Shown here: positions 43,310 through 51,830 of the stretch, one piece after another
Layout of the letters: each line of letters opens with the position of its first letter
How positions within the stretch are numbered: position 1 is the first letter of the stretch
Assembly: GCF_002150685.1 (NCBI RefSeq)
Contig: NZ_MSSW01000007.1
Span: 62,001 to 126,000, forward strand
Length of the DNA: 64,000 nucleotides
Origin: Algoriphagus antarcticus
GTDB lineage: Bacteria; Bacteroidota; Bacteroidia; Cytophagales; Cyclobacteriaceae
Direction: 5' to 3'
Notes under the pieces: model-generated
What the model saw: only the letters and a program-made list of their open reading frames with translations
Told to the model about the DNA's origin: nothing
Database searches by the model: none
Position numbers and translations under genes: made by a program

Positions 43310-44583
43310 TGCGCGAGACGGATATCAACATAAATCGGGTGGATTGGATCACCGTTATGATCTATTTCGCATTGGTGATGGTAGGCTGGTTTAATATCTA
43401 TGCTGCTGTCTATGATGGCCAGGTAGATAAAAGCATTTTTGATTTCTCCATCAATTCCGGAAAGCAGCTTGTCTGGATAGGAACTGCCATGGCAATCATC
43501 ATCGTGATCATGGCTGCCGATTACAGGCTGTTTGAAAATCTAGCTATCCCTATTTATCTGGTATTCCTAGTGTTATTACTGCTGACGCCGATTTTGGGGA
43601 AAGCAGTAAATGGGCAGGTACTTGCCATTGGAGTTGGTTCTTTCCGGATCCAAGCTGGGGAGTTTGCAAAATTTGCAACGGCTTTGGCTCTCGCCAAATT
43701 CATGGAAAGACCGACCTTTGATCTTTCCAAAACCCAATATCAACTTCGGGCATTTGCGGTGCTATTAGTCCCGGTAATTTTGATTATCCTCCAGCCAGAT
43801 ACAGGTACGGCCATGGTGTATTTTTCCATGCTCATCATGTTCTATCGAGAGGGGCTGCCGCAAAAATACTTCGTGCTTGGCATTAGCTTAATTGCACTGG
43901 TTTTACTCGCGTTAGGAATAGAAAACAATCTTTATTTAGCTGGTGCGATTGTGGTAATAGTCGTCATCCTAATCCTGATGGGGAAAAAGACACCCCAGCA
44001 GATAATTGCTTTCAGTGTAATAGGAATAGCAGTAATAGCATTTACGTATAGTCTTGATTTTGTAGTATCCAAGCTTCCCGAGCACCAGCAAAACAGAATC
44101 ATGGTACTCTTCAATCCAGACCTTGATCCGCTTGGAGCCGGCTGGAATGTTACTCAATCCAAAATCGCTATTGGCTCTGGCGGACTTGCTGGGAAAGGCT
44201 ATCTGCAGGGCACTCAAACCAAGTTTGATTTTGTTCCGGAGCAACATACCGATTTCATCTTTTGCACTTTGGGCGAAGAATTTGGCTGGCTTGGTAGCTT
44301 CATAGTCATTGCTTTGTTTGTGACTTTGCTTACTAGGCTGGTAATTATGGCTGAGCGCCAAAAGAATAGATTTAGCAGGATATATGGGTACTGCGTGATA
44401 TCTATTTTGATGTTTCACTTCATGATCAATATCGCCATGACAATCGGATTATTTCCTGTGGTAGGAATCCCGTTGCCATTCTTCAGTTATGGGGGATCGT
44501 CACTTTGGTCATTCACAATTTTACTGTTCATTTTCATCAAAATGGATAGCTCAAGAGCACTTCAGCTAGGACGAATGGGTTAA
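43309..44583 (+). CDS. rodA: Peptidoglycan glycosyltransferase RodA
   Basis: A 424-residue SEDS polymerase with about ten helices. LQPDTGTAMVYFSML carries the catalytic aspartate region. IAIGSGGLAGKGYLQGTQTK, then FVPEQHTDFIF, and the PLPFFSYGGSS motif are the family signatures. It polymerises lipid II for elongation with PBP2. Its stop codon overlaps the stop of the convergent HD gene in the tetranucleotide TTAA at 44580-44583, so no terminator separates them. Confidence 0.96.
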   Translation: MRETDININRVDWITVMIYFALVMVGWFNIYAAVYDGQVDKSIFDFSINSGKQLVWIGTAMAIIIVIMAADYRLFENLAIPIYLVFLVLLLLTPILGKAVNGQVLAIGVGSFRIQAGEFAKFATALALAKFMERPTFDLSKTQYQLRAFAVLLVPVILIILQPDTGTAMVYFSMLIMFYREGLPQKYFVLGISLIALVLLALGIENNLYLAGAIVVIVVILILMGKKTPQQIIAFSVIGIAVIAFTYSLDFVVSKLPEHQQNRIMVLFNPDLDPLGAGWNVTQSKIAIGSGGLAGKGYLQGTQTKFDFVPEQHTDFIFCTLGEEFGWLGSFIVIALFVTLLTRLVIMAERQKNRFSRIYGYCVISILMFHFMINIAMTIGLFPVVGIPLPFFSYGGSSLWSFTILLFIFIKMDSSRALQLGRMG

Positions 44584-45155
44584 GAAGCTAGCAGTTTATT
44601 GAGCCAGACTTGCTTCTGAGGTTCTCTATTTTTAATTGCAAACGGGGTGTGATATTGATGCGCTTTTAAAAAATTAATCTGAAGATCCTTCCACTGCTGA
44701 GCGCTAGAGATCACATTCATATTCTTTAGTTCCTCGAATAATTTCTGACTAATCTCCGGATAATCTTGCCTTCCTAAGTAATCCAAATCCGCATCACAGA
44801 TGATTCGCTGTAGATGATTTTTTGGGTTTTGGGGGATTTTAGTAGCCATCACTAGCCCCTTTACTTTCTCTATATCTTTTTGATCCACCCTCAAATCCTT
44901 CAAGATAATCTCAGCCATGTTCGCCCCCACTTCTTCATGATTTGCGGAGCCTTTGAGAAAACCCATATCATGTACAATCGCCCCAGCTCTGAGCAAGTAT
45001 CTTTCTTCTTCGGGAAGCTTTTCTCTCTTTATGTATTGATTGCATACATTAAGCACATCCAGCGTGTGATCAAGGGCATGGTAGGTCAAAGTCTTGGGTA
45101 AATTTGCCGCAAGATTGGATAGAACTTGTTTTCGAAGACTACGATATCCTTTCAT
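44580..45155 (-). CDS. HD-domain phosphohydrolase
   Basis: A 191-residue HD-superfamily protein with candidate metal ligands H30, H62-D63, H73 and an aspartate in CDADLDYLG (D121-D125). This is the order H...HD...D of nucleotide phosphodiesterases. In Bacteroidota this domain is often fused to, or next to, a Pycsar-effector-like membrane domain, and such a gene lies 21 nt upstream here on the same strand. Cyclic-nucleotide or (p)ppGpp hydrolysis is possible but cannot be told apart from sequence. Confidence 0.85.
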   Translation of the reverse strand: MKGYRSLRKQVLSNLAANLPKTLTYHALDHTLDVLNVCNQYIKREKLPEEERYLLRAGAIVHDMGFLKGSANHEEVGANMAEIILKDLRVDQKDIEKVKGLVMATKIPQNPKNHLQRIICDADLDYLGRQDYPEISQKLFEELKNMNVISSAQQWKDLQINFLKAHQYHTPFAIKNREPQKQVWLNKLLAS

Positions 45156-45176
45156 TGGTTGATACAGGGCTATAGG

Positions 45177-45737
45177 CTAAAAGGCCGTCTTTAGTGCATA
45201 ATACAATATAAAGACAAACACTAAGCCAATGTTAAATGATAAGTATCGGACGGAAAGGTTGACATTTCTGAATTTTGTTGCCGTGATCTTGGCATTAATG
45301 AAAACCTGCTCACCCAGTTGATCAAAAAGCGGTTTCCTGCTTGTACTTACTTTCTCCAACTCCTTGACGTAGTCTTTGATAGGGCCGTAGGAAGAAATAA
45401 TGTTTCCGAAGAAAAATACGCTTTTGTCATAATTGGACTCAATCTGCGGCATAAAGCATCTGAAACTGTAGTAAATAGAAATGACGCTGAAAACGAACCA
45501 TAGTCCCATGAATCCATAAGTCACAAAGTCAGCAGATGCCAGCTCGATCAAATGCTCATAAAACTGGAAAAAGACATTCATCAGTAAACCATAAAAAGAC
45601 AGCACCAGGCCAGCTTTGATCTCAGAAGCTTTGATCAAATCACGTAAATACATGATTAGATACCAATAATTATCCACGGCATCTATGCCTGGTTCTAACG
45701 GAGGAAGGTCTTTCAGGTCTTGGAGTTTCTTACGCAT
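45177..45737 (-). CDS. Pycsar-effector-like membrane protein (DUF5706)
   Basis: A 186-residue protein with three membrane helices: about residues 37-58 (SEIKAGLVLSFYGLLMNVFF), 70-90, and a C-terminal helix (NIGLVFVFILYYALKTAF). The (D/S)xKAGLLL-type opening helix is the hallmark of DUF5706/PycTM proteins. Some of these kill phage-infected cells on sensing cCMP or cUMP made by a PycC cyclase. No nucleotide cyclase is encoded nearby, so a defence role is not established. It is upstream of and co-directional with the HD gene. Confidence 0.8.
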   Translation of the reverse strand: MRKKLQDLKDLPPLEPGIDAVDNYWYLIMYLRDLIKASEIKAGLVLSFYGLLMNVFFQFYEHLIELASADFVTYGFMGLWFVFSVISIYYSFRCFMPQIESNYDKSVFFFGNIISSYGPIKDYVKELEKVSTSRKPLFDQLGEQVFINAKITATKFRNVNLSVRYLSFNIGLVFVFILYYALKTAF

Positions 45738-45834
45738 TGATCAAAAAAGGCTTGCAGAAAAATATCAACATGTAAAAACAAGATAATCTGAGAATTAAGC
45801 AATTCCTATAAATTAAGGAGTTTTGATTTACAAA

Positions 45835-45863
45835 AAGAAAAAAGAGCTTTAAACCTGCTCTTT
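45835..45863 (-). terminator. Terminator of the 45887 gene
   Basis: On the minus strand AAAGAGC / GCTCTTT with a 9-nt loop is followed by a T-rich stretch, just after the stop of the unknown protein gene. Confidence 0.75.
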
Positions 45864-45886
45864 ATACTCTTATACTTTGTAAGTGA

Positions 45887-46993
45887 CTAAACTTCGAACT
45901 TTCTGTAAACAAGCAACAGAAACTCCTGTACCGGTTCTGCTTCTGCTTTCCATCCCAATTCACTTGCATAGCGAGAATTGACCAAAGCAATGGCCTCATC
46001 AAATGAATTACATTTGTCTAAGGATTTCAGCGCATGTTTGAGTAGATCTGCATTGCCGTCAAAAAGCTCTTTGGTAAACATAAAGCGCTGATTGATGGCG
46101 AGGCTTTCAGCAAGTTCACCCATTATCCCTTTCATCCCTTTATAAGAGAGCGTTTCAAATTTCGCTTTCAAATTATGTGAATCCAAACCATTAGAATAGG
46201 AATGCTGAGCTACTTTCAGTGGTTCTGGTTCCGCTGCTTTCACATACTCAGGAGTAACATTCCTACTTTCTGAGGCTTCTATTTCCACTTGATCGAAAAA
46301 TGAGCTTTTGGTTTCCTGTTCCCTGGTCGGCTCCGGAGTTGGATTATTAGGAGGAGTTGGTTCCACTGATTCCTGAACCAAATAAAAATCCAAATCAAAT
46401 GGCTTTACGTCTCCCAGAGTTGCCAGAAGCAAATTCACGGATTCCAAAGAATCCTGTATTGCCTGATAATTAGCTGCAACCGCTCTTAGGTAAGCACTTT
46501 CATCATGACCGAACCCCGTCTTATCTACTAAAAAAGTGACTGCCTGTGAATGCCATTTATAATACTTTCTATTTTCCTTCAGGAATTCATTGATTTGTCC
46601 AGACGGTGCTTTAGAAATCTCATTTTGGTAAAAGGTAACCGGATCTGTAGCAACTTGGATTGCCTGTTGCACAGATGTTTCCAACAACGGCTGTAACTGC
46701 TCCTTTTCTATTTTGATTCTTCTGGAAAGCACATTCATAAACTCAGTCAACGCCTCATGAACCGTGATATCCCGGTAATCAAAATAAGGATTGCTTTTGA
46801 GCTTGGCAAGCTCCTCTTGCCACAGTTCGAAGAGTCTTTTGATAATGAAGAAATTCACCTGGGCACTGTTGGTCAGCTGCACGATGTCCTGACCCGTCAT
46901 GTATTGTTTGGAAGAGAAAAAATGCCCGCAAACAATTGCGGCATAGTCTTCGGCGTATTTTTCTAAATAATTGCTGTTAATTTGAGTTATCAT
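45887..46993 (-). CDS. Conserved-looking protein of unknown function
   Basis: A 368-residue, mainly helical soluble protein with no signal peptide. The N-terminal half (about residues 1-205) is a continuous helical domain. A proline/glutamate-rich linker (PTPPNNPTPEPTREQE) follows, and a second helical domain (about 285-365) contains AESLAINQRFMFTKELFDGN and ends in LLLVYRKFEV. The C-terminal segment resembles the tail of a Bacteroidota family whose members I cannot name. ATG 46993 is preferred to 47035. It is divergent from the ferredoxin gene with 33 nt between starts. Confidence 0.75.
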   Translation of the reverse strand: MITQINSNYLEKYAEDYAAIVCGHFFSSKQYMTGQDIVQLTNSAQVNFFIIKRLFELWQEELAKLKSNPYFDYRDITVHEALTEFMNVLSRRIKIEKEQLQPLLETSVQQAIQVATDPVTFYQNEISKAPSGQINEFLKENRKYYKWHSQAVTFLVDKTGFGHDESAYLRAVAANYQAIQDSLESVNLLLATLGDVKPFDLDFYLVQESVEPTPPNNPTPEPTREQETKSSFFDQVEIEASESRNVTPEYVKAAEPEPLKVAQHSYSNGLDSHNLKAKFETLSYKGMKGIMGELAESLAINQRFMFTKELFDGNADLLKHALKSLDKCNSFDEAIALVNSRYASELGWKAEAEPVQEFLLLVYRKFEV

Positions 46994-47026
46994 TGAAGAG
47001 TGGTGTTTACAAAAGTCAACGAACAA

Positions 47027-47353
47027 ATGCCTCAAATCGTCATAGAAAATCTATTTAATCTGAGGATTAATTCCAGTAGCGTTCATCGTAAAGTTATCGA
47101 AATTATTCATGAAAATGGTATCGACTGGATGCATGCCTGCGGGAAAAAAGGCCGATGTACCACTTGCAAAATCATACTGAAGACCGGAGAGGAAAACCTT
47201 TCCCCCCCTACCAAACCAGAACTTGATTTCCTCAAGCAGGGTAGATTGAGGCGTGGAGAAAGGCTGGCCTGCCAAGCTTACCTTCCTACTGGTGAGATAG
47301 TTGTCCGAGTAGGCGAAATAAATAAATTTCCACATATAGACTATAGCGAATAG
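47027..47353 (+). CDS. 2Fe-2S ferredoxin
   Basis: A 108-residue plant-type ferredoxin with the cluster-binding pattern C-x5-C-x2-C...[11 protein letters not shown] near residues 38-47 and LACQ near residue 82. ATG 47027 (MPQIVIENL) is preferred over an upstream TTG at 47000. It would carry electrons for an unidentified partner. tdk starts 8 nt after its stop. Confidence 0.88.
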   Translation: MPQIVIENLFNLRINSSSVHRKVIEIIHENGIDWMHACGKKGRCTTCKIILKTGEENLSPPTKPELDFLKQGRLRRGERLACQAYLPTGEIVVRVGEINKFPHIDYSE

Positions 47354-47361
47354 TTTCAGGC

Positions 47362-47946
47362 ATGTTTATAGAACCTTCAATTGGTAGGCTGAAGTCCTCA
47401 GGAAATAAAGGTCAGATCGAAGTGATTTGTGGCTCCATGTTTTCTGGAAAGACTGAAGAATTGATTCGGCGTCTGAATCGTGCCAGAATAGCAAAGCAAA
47501 AAGTAGAGATTTTCAAGCCATCAATTGATAAACGTTACGACGAAAACGATGTAGTTTCTCACAATGAGAACTCGATCCGATCAACTCCTGTAAATTTCGC
47601 AGATGATATCCTTTTACTCAGTGGAGACTGCGACGTAGTGGGAATCGATGAGGTTCAGTTTTTCGATGAGCAAATAGTAACTGTTGCACAAAAGCTAGCC
47701 GGACAAGGCAAGCGTGTAATACTCGCTGGGCTGGATATGGATTTTGAAGGAAAACCATTTGAGCCAATGCCCAAGCTGATGGCAATTGCGGAATATGTCA
47801 CTAAAGTAAATGCCATTTGCATGAAATGTGGTGACTTGGCAGCATTTTCATTTCGACTCTCAGATGCGAAAGAGAAAGTGGTACTTGGAGAAAAGGAAAG
47901 CTATGAAGCCCGATGCAGAAAGTGTTTTTATGAAGATCGAAAATAG
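47362..47946 (+). CDS. tdk: Thymidine kinase
   Basis: A 194-residue type II thymidine kinase that phosphorylates thymidine for DNA synthesis. The Walker A motif is [26 protein letters not shown] carries the catalytic glutamate. The lasso and zinc-binding cysteines are [12 protein letters not shown] and ARCRKCFYE, all four present. The 275-nt region behind it (47947-48221) has no gene and holds short direct repeats. Confidence 0.95.
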   Translation: MFIEPSIGRLKSSGNKGQIEVICGSMFSGKTEELIRRLNRARIAKQKVEIFKPSIDKRYDENDVVSHNENSIRSTPVNFADDILLLSGDCDVVGIDEVQFFDEQIVTVAQKLAGQGKRVILAGLDMDFEGKPFEPMPKLMAIAEYVTKVNAICMKCGDLAAFSFRLSDAKEKVVLGEKESYEARCRKCFYEDRK

Positions 47947-47959
47947 TAGGGTGTTGGAT

Positions 47960-47980
47960 GTCGGATGACCGATGTTGGAT
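47960..47980 (+). repeat. 21-bp repeat behind tdk (shared with rho 3' flank)
   Basis: GTCGGATGACCGATGTTGGAT differs by one base from 51190-51210, which lies in the same position behind rho. It is itself built of imperfect 10-bp units (GATGTTGGAT-like) starting at 47951. Confidence 0.65.
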
Positions 47981-48123
47981 TGCGATTTTGTCAGTTTAAG
48001 CGTCCTATTTGCCAAAGGCATGAAAGTCGAGGGCAATAATGTCACTTACAATTGAGAGTGCATTCGATTCCTCTGAGACGGACATAATGGACAGCGAAGT
48101 CTGACAGCAATAAAATAACAATT

Positions 48124-48162
48124 GAATAATGAATGTCGAATGATGAATAGCGAATGATGAAG
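48124..48162 (+). repeat. Degenerate short tandem repeat
   Basis: Words of the form AATGATGAAT and GTCGAATGATG recur in this stretch between tdk and recO. Nothing else recognisable was found in 47981-48221. Confidence 0.5.
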
Positions 48163-48221
48163 TCACCACCGCCAATCATCACCCCCAACCCAAAAACGCA
48201 GTAGATAGACTACTTCAAAAT

Positions 48222-48911
48222 ATGCTCAAAAAGACTCAAGGGATAGTTCTAGGTGCCATTCGATACAAGGAAACGAGCATCATAGTGAAGATCTTTACCC
48301 GGGAGCTAGGTCTTAAATCCTATTTAGTAAACGGCGTTCGAACGCAAGGCAACAAGTCAAAAATAGCTTTATATCAACCATTGACATTATTGGATCTTGT
48401 GGTATATGATAAAGACAACGGTGGACTGCAACGGATTTCCGAAGCGCAACTATATAGAGCACATCAACTTATACCTTTTGATTTTACCCGGACGGGGATT
48501 GCGCTTTTCCTTACAGAAGTAATCAGTAAGTCTATCTATGAGAATTATCAGAACGAATCCCTGTTTGATTTTCTGCAAGATTGCATCATCCAACTAGACA
48601 GCAAAGATGTACATCTCGGACAATTTCCGCTGGTTTTTCTGATCGAGAAAGCCAGCTTTCTGGGCTTTGCTCCCCAAGAAGCACTGGGTTTTTTGACAGA
48701 AAGTCGATCACAGCCATTTTCTCCAAACGAGCTCGTTCAAGCTGAAAATTACCTGACAGCACTTATGACGGACTCATTTGCCAATGAAGCCAAGATAGGC
48801 AAGTTGCTCCGCCAAAAGCTTTTGGATCACCTACTCGACTTTTATAGTCAGCACTTGGACAATCCGGGAAACTGGAAATCTTTGGTGATTCTTAGGCAGA
48901 TTAATGAATAG
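48222..48911 (+). CDS. recO: DNA repair protein RecO
   Basis: A 229-residue protein with the N-terminal OB fold (TQGIVLGAIRYKETSIIVKI, then LGLKSYLVNGVRTQ) and a helical C-terminal domain. It helps RecR load RecA on SSB-coated DNA. The zinc-finger cysteines seen in some RecO proteins are absent, as in other Bacteroidota. There is no operon partner; the flanking gaps hold only repeats. Confidence 0.93.
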   Translation: MLKKTQGIVLGAIRYKETSIIVKIFTRELGLKSYLVNGVRTQGNKSKIALYQPLTLLDLVVYDKDNGGLQRISEAQLYRAHQLIPFDFTRTGIALFLTEVISKSIYENYQNESLFDFLQDCIIQLDSKDVHLGQFPLVFLIEKASFLGFAPQEALGFLTESRSQPFSPNELVQAENYLTALMTDSFANEAKIGKLLRQKLLDHLLDFYSQHLDNPGNWKSLVILRQINE

Positions 48912-49383
48912 ATCTCCCGTCAAGGCGCAGGTTTCTCGCGGCGGCGTAGCGGCGTGGCGAATTTAATCTTTGAGGTTTCCAGTAAAGCCATCGGGATTGA
49001 ACCTCGAAGGTTTTGTAGTTATACCTCCCGCTAAGGAGCTAAGGCGAAATCATTCTCTCTAAATCTTTTCTCCACATCTCTGTGTACCTCCTTAAATACT
49101 CGGTGCATCTCTATGCCATATACCCAACCTCTCATTCTCCAATCTTCTTATTCTCTTTTCTCTAAATCTAAATTCTCGTCTCTCTTTTTTCTCTATATCA
49201 CACAATTACAAAACAAATATTTGTTTAATACAAACTCATGGGTTAATATTGTGCCATCACCGTGTATGAGCAAGTCAGCCCGCTTTGACTTGAGTTGTTT
49301 CCTGCAGATCTTTTTTGCTCAGAAAATCATCCACGTTCTCAAATACCGCATTTACCACATTTTATTTATTTCATACCCTCTTT
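48912..49383. other. 472-nt gene-free region between recO and rho (rho leader)
   Basis: No plausible coding frame. The first 190 nt contain GC-rich and CTCC/CTCTGTG-rich words resembling the repeat family around the thioredoxin gene. The second part holds a perfect 16-bp palindrome AAACAAATATTTGTTT (49211-49226) and a hairpin CAAGTCA / TGACTTG with an 8-nt loop (49271-49292), both upstream of rho. Confidence 0.55.
49211..49226. promoter_or_regulatory. Perfect palindrome in the rho leader
   Basis: AAACAAATATTTGTTT is a perfect 16-bp inverted repeat, 158 nt before the rho ATG. It could be an operator; it also contains TATTTG, part of a -7 element. Confidence 0.4.
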
Positions 49384-51186
49384 ATGTACAACATAGAAGA
49401 ACTCAGAGTCAGATTACTGTCTGAACTGAAGGAAATCGCAGAGGAGCTTGGTGTCAAAAACCACAAATCTCTTAAGAAAGACGAACTCGTCTATGCTATC
49501 CTCGACCAGCAGGCCATCACCCCAGAGCAAGCCTTGCCAAAAAAGAAACCTTCAGCAGCCACAGAGCCACCAAAAGCACCTGAAAAACCTGCAGAATCCG
49601 ACAAACCTGTAGAATCCCCAAAACCTGCAGCTGCCAAACCAAATGAAGAGCCGGAATACAAGCCTAAATTCAAAAGACAAAACGTAACGGCAATCCCTAA
49701 AGCAGAAGAAACTCCAGCAGAAGAGCCTAAAAACACAGCAGAACCAAGAGCTAAAGAAGCTAAGCCGGATTGGAAAGCAAAAAAAGAAGCTCAGCCAGAA
49801 CGCCCTGAAAGAAAACCTCAGCCACAAGCTGAAGCAAATGCTGAAGAACCTAAAACTTTCAGACCAAGACGTAAAGCCGTTGAAGAAGTAGAAACAACAA
49901 CAGAGACTAAAGAAGAAAAGCCTGCTAATATTCCTACTCAAGCTAGGCCTGAGCAGGAAGTAGAGCTTCCCAAAAGAAGAAACTTCAAGTCGCCCGATGA
50001 GGTGATGGCTCCCGCAGCCGAAACAGTTCCTCATTCTAATCGCAGACGTCCAGGCGTGAATCCACGGGAATTCGACGGAGTCATCGACAATGAAGGCGTA
50101 TTGGAAATGATGCAAGAAGGCTACGGCTTCCTTCGCTCATTGGATTACAACTACCTAGCTTCACCGGATGACATCTACGTCTCTCCAAGCCAAGTGAAAC
50201 TTTTCGGCTTGAAAACCGGCGATCATATCAAAGGTTCTATACGCCCTCCCAAAGAAGGTGAAAAGTATTTCGCTCTTTTGAAGATCGCCACCGTAAACGG
50301 CAAGACTACAGATGAAATCAGAGACCGGGTTCCTTTCGAATACCTAACTCCACTTTTCCCTGAAGAAAGATTAAATCTATCTACCACAGGAGACAAATAC
50401 TCCACGAGAGTTGTAGATCTTTTTGCTCCTATCGGAAAAGGCCAAAGAGGTATGATCGTGGCTCAGCCAAAAACCGGTAAAACGGTATTGCTACAGCAGA
50501 TTGCAAATGCTATTACGATAAATCACCCTGAGGTTCATTTGATGATCTTGCTGATCGACGAGCGACCTGAAGAGGTGACGGATATGGCTCGTTCGGTGAG
50601 AGCAGAGGTGATTTCCTCCACATTTGATGAGACTGCCGACAGACATGTGAAAGTGTCAAATATCGTTTTGGAAAAAGCCAAGCGTATGGTGGAAGTAGGT
50701 CATGATGTAGTGATTCTTTTGGATTCTATCACCAGACTTGCCCGAGCTCACAACACTGTGGTTCCAAGTTCTGGAAAAATCCTTTCCGGTGGTGTGGATG
50801 CGAATGCATTGCACAAACCAAAGCGTTTCTTCGGTGCAGCACGTAACGTGGAAAATGGCGGTTCATTGACCATCATTGCTACAGCTCTTGTAGAAACAGG
50901 ATCTAAAATGGATGAGGTGATCTTTGAAGAATTCAAAGGAACCGGTAACATGGAACTTGCACTTGACCGTAAGCTTTCCAACAGAAGAATCTATCCTGCC
51001 ATCGATGTGCTTAATTCAGGCACTCGTCGTGAGGATCTCTTGATGGACAAAGAAGAGATGCAGCGTGTATGGATCCTTCGCAAACTGATGAGCGATATGA
51101 ACTCTCAGGAGTCTATGGAATTCCTCTTGAACAGAATGAAAGGAACGCGCGACAATGCGGAGTTCTTGATCAGTATGAATGGGTAG
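49384..51186 (+). CDS. rho: Transcription termination factor Rho
   Basis: A 600-residue hexameric RNA helicase that ends transcription. An N-terminal SAP-like helix segment ([20 protein letters not shown]) is followed by about 160 residues of low-complexity Lys/Pro/Glu/Ala insertion (about 45-215). Then come the cold-shock RNA-binding domain ([20 protein letters not shown]) and the ATPase core with Walker A ([12 protein letters not shown]), Walker B ([13 protein letters not shown]) and the Q/R loops. ATG 49384 is chosen; an upstream TTG would add 23 unrelated residues. A relic of its last 37 codons lies 260 nt further on. Confidence 0.97.
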   Translation: MYNIEELRVRLLSELKEIAEELGVKNHKSLKKDELVYAILDQQAITPEQALPKKKPSAATEPPKAPEKPAESDKPVESPKPAAAKPNEEPEYKPKFKRQNVTAIPKAEETPAEEPKNTAEPRAKEAKPDWKAKKEAQPERPERKPQPQAEANAEEPKTFRPRRKAVEEVETTTETKEEKPANIPTQARPEQEVELPKRRNFKSPDEVMAPAAETVPHSNRRRPGVNPREFDGVIDNEGVLEMMQEGYGFLRSLDYNYLASPDDIYVSPSQVKLFGLKTGDHIKGSIRPPKEGEKYFALLKIATVNGKTTDEIRDRVPFEYLTPLFPEERLNLSTTGDKYSTRVVDLFAPIGKGQRGMIVAQPKTGKTVLLQQIANAITINHPEVHLMILLIDERPEEVTDMARSVRAEVISSTFDETADRHVKVSNIVLEKAKRMVEVGHDVVILLDSITRLARAHNTVVPSSGKILSGGVDANALHKPKRFFGAARNVENGGSLTIIATALVETGSKMDEVIFEEFKGTGNMELALDRKLSNRRIYPAIDVLNSGTRREDLLMDKEEMQRVWILRKLMSDMNSQESMEFLLNRMKGTRDNAEFLISMNG

Positions 51187-51189
51187 AAA

Positions 51190-51210
51190 GTCGGGTGACC
51201 GATGTTGGAT
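51190..51210 (+). repeat. 21-bp repeat behind rho (shared with tdk 3' flank)
   Basis: GTCGGGTGACCGATGTTGGAT, one mismatch to 47960-47980. Starts 4 nt after the rho stop codon. Confidence 0.65.
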
Positions 51211-51260
51211 GTCCGATGCTGAGAGACGGAAATAATCGTTTCCAACAATAATATAATGAG

Positions 51261-51290
51261 AAACCGGCTTGAGAAAGTCGGTTTTTTTCT
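51261..51290 (+). terminator. First terminator behind rho
   Basis: AACCGGCTT pairs with AAGTCGGTT (one G-U pair) and runs into a run of seven or eight T. Confidence 0.85.
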
Positions 51291-51308
51291 TTGCTACGCC
51301 AGCAAAAT

Positions 51309-51345
51309 AGCTTTTCCAAAAGTTTGAAAACATTGGAAAAGCTTT
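51309..51345 (+). terminator. Second terminator-like hairpin behind rho
   Basis: AGCTTTTCCAA pairs with TTGGAAAAGCT around a 13-nt loop, followed by TTTT. Confidence 0.7.
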
Positions 51346-51356
51346 TAACTATAAAT

Positions 51357-51391
51357 GGTCCTTGATTCGCGAGAGTCAGGGACTTTTTTTA
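51357..51391 (+). terminator. Third terminator-like hairpin behind rho
   Basis: GTCCTTGATTC pairs with GAGTCAGGGAC (with two G-U pairs) around GCGA, followed by seven T. Confidence 0.75.
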
Positions 51392-51445
51392 TTCGGATTG
51401 CAAATCCTAGGTTAGGGTTTCACGATTACAAATCCCGAAACGCAG

Positions 51446-51559
51446 ATTCTGAGAAAATTGATGAGGGATATGAACTCTCAGAAATCGATAGAATTCCATC
51501 TCAACCGAATGAAAGGAACCCGGGACAATGCTGAGTTCTTGATCAGTATGAACGGGTAG
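51446..51559 (+). pseudogene. Relic copy of the rho 3' end
   Basis: The 38 codons here, including TAG, translate to ILRKLMRDMNSQKSIEFHLN then [17 protein letters not shown]. They match the last 37 residues of Rho except for four substitutions (S to R, E to K, M to I, L to H). Most other differences are synonymous (at least ten codons), so the copy was under protein-level selection for some time or was acquired as a diverged rho gene. Upstream homology stops abruptly near 51441. It has its own terminator at 51581. Confidence 0.9.
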
Positions 51560-51580
51560 CACTCCAATTCAATTAACACT

Positions 51581-51616
51581 TAAAGGCTCTTGATTTAAAC
51601 AAATCAAGAGCCTTTT
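51581..51616 (+). terminator. Terminator behind the rho relic
   Basis: AAAGGCTCTTGATTT pairs with AAATCAAGAGCCTTT around a short loop and runs into five T. Confidence 0.88.
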
Positions 51617-51712
51617 TGTTTTTATGCTGAATCGAATCGGAAGTATATAATTCATGGAAATTCAACAGTTATATTCAAAATATGAAGCGCGTTTTAACCT
51701 ATACTAACAACA

Positions 51713-51744
51713 TTTATTTAAATGAATTTATACGTTTAAATAAA
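51713..51744. promoter_or_regulatory. AT-rich inverted repeat (operator-like) upstream of the glycine-rich gene
   Basis: TTTATTTAAA (51713-51722) and TTTAAATAAA (51735-51744) are perfect inverted repeats with 12 nt between them. They cover the region where the -33 element would be expected for the TATCTTTG box at 51753. Confidence 0.5.
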
Positions 51745-51752
51745 AGTCTAAC

Positions 51753-51760
51753 TATCTTTG
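51753..51760 (+). promoter_or_regulatory. -7 promoter element of the glycine-rich gene
   Basis: TATCTTTG fits TAnnTTTG and lies 70 nt before ATG 51831. No TTTG occurs at -33; the inverted repeat is there instead. Confidence 0.4.
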
Positions 51761-51830
51761 AAATACCCCTATTTGATTAATTAGTAATCCTATTAGCTCA
51801 CCCAAGCCCTCTTTACCAAGCAATTCTTTA

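Noticed and set aside
44580-45737. Complete Pycsar anti-phage system
   Set aside because: No PycC-type nucleotide cyclase is present near the effector-like gene, so only a partial resemblance can be claimed.
49552-50115. 187-residue minus-strand frame across the Rho low-complexity insert
   Set aside because: Phe/Ser/Cys-rich composition is the antisense of Lys/Glu/Ala/Pro codons; rho is unquestionably the coding strand.
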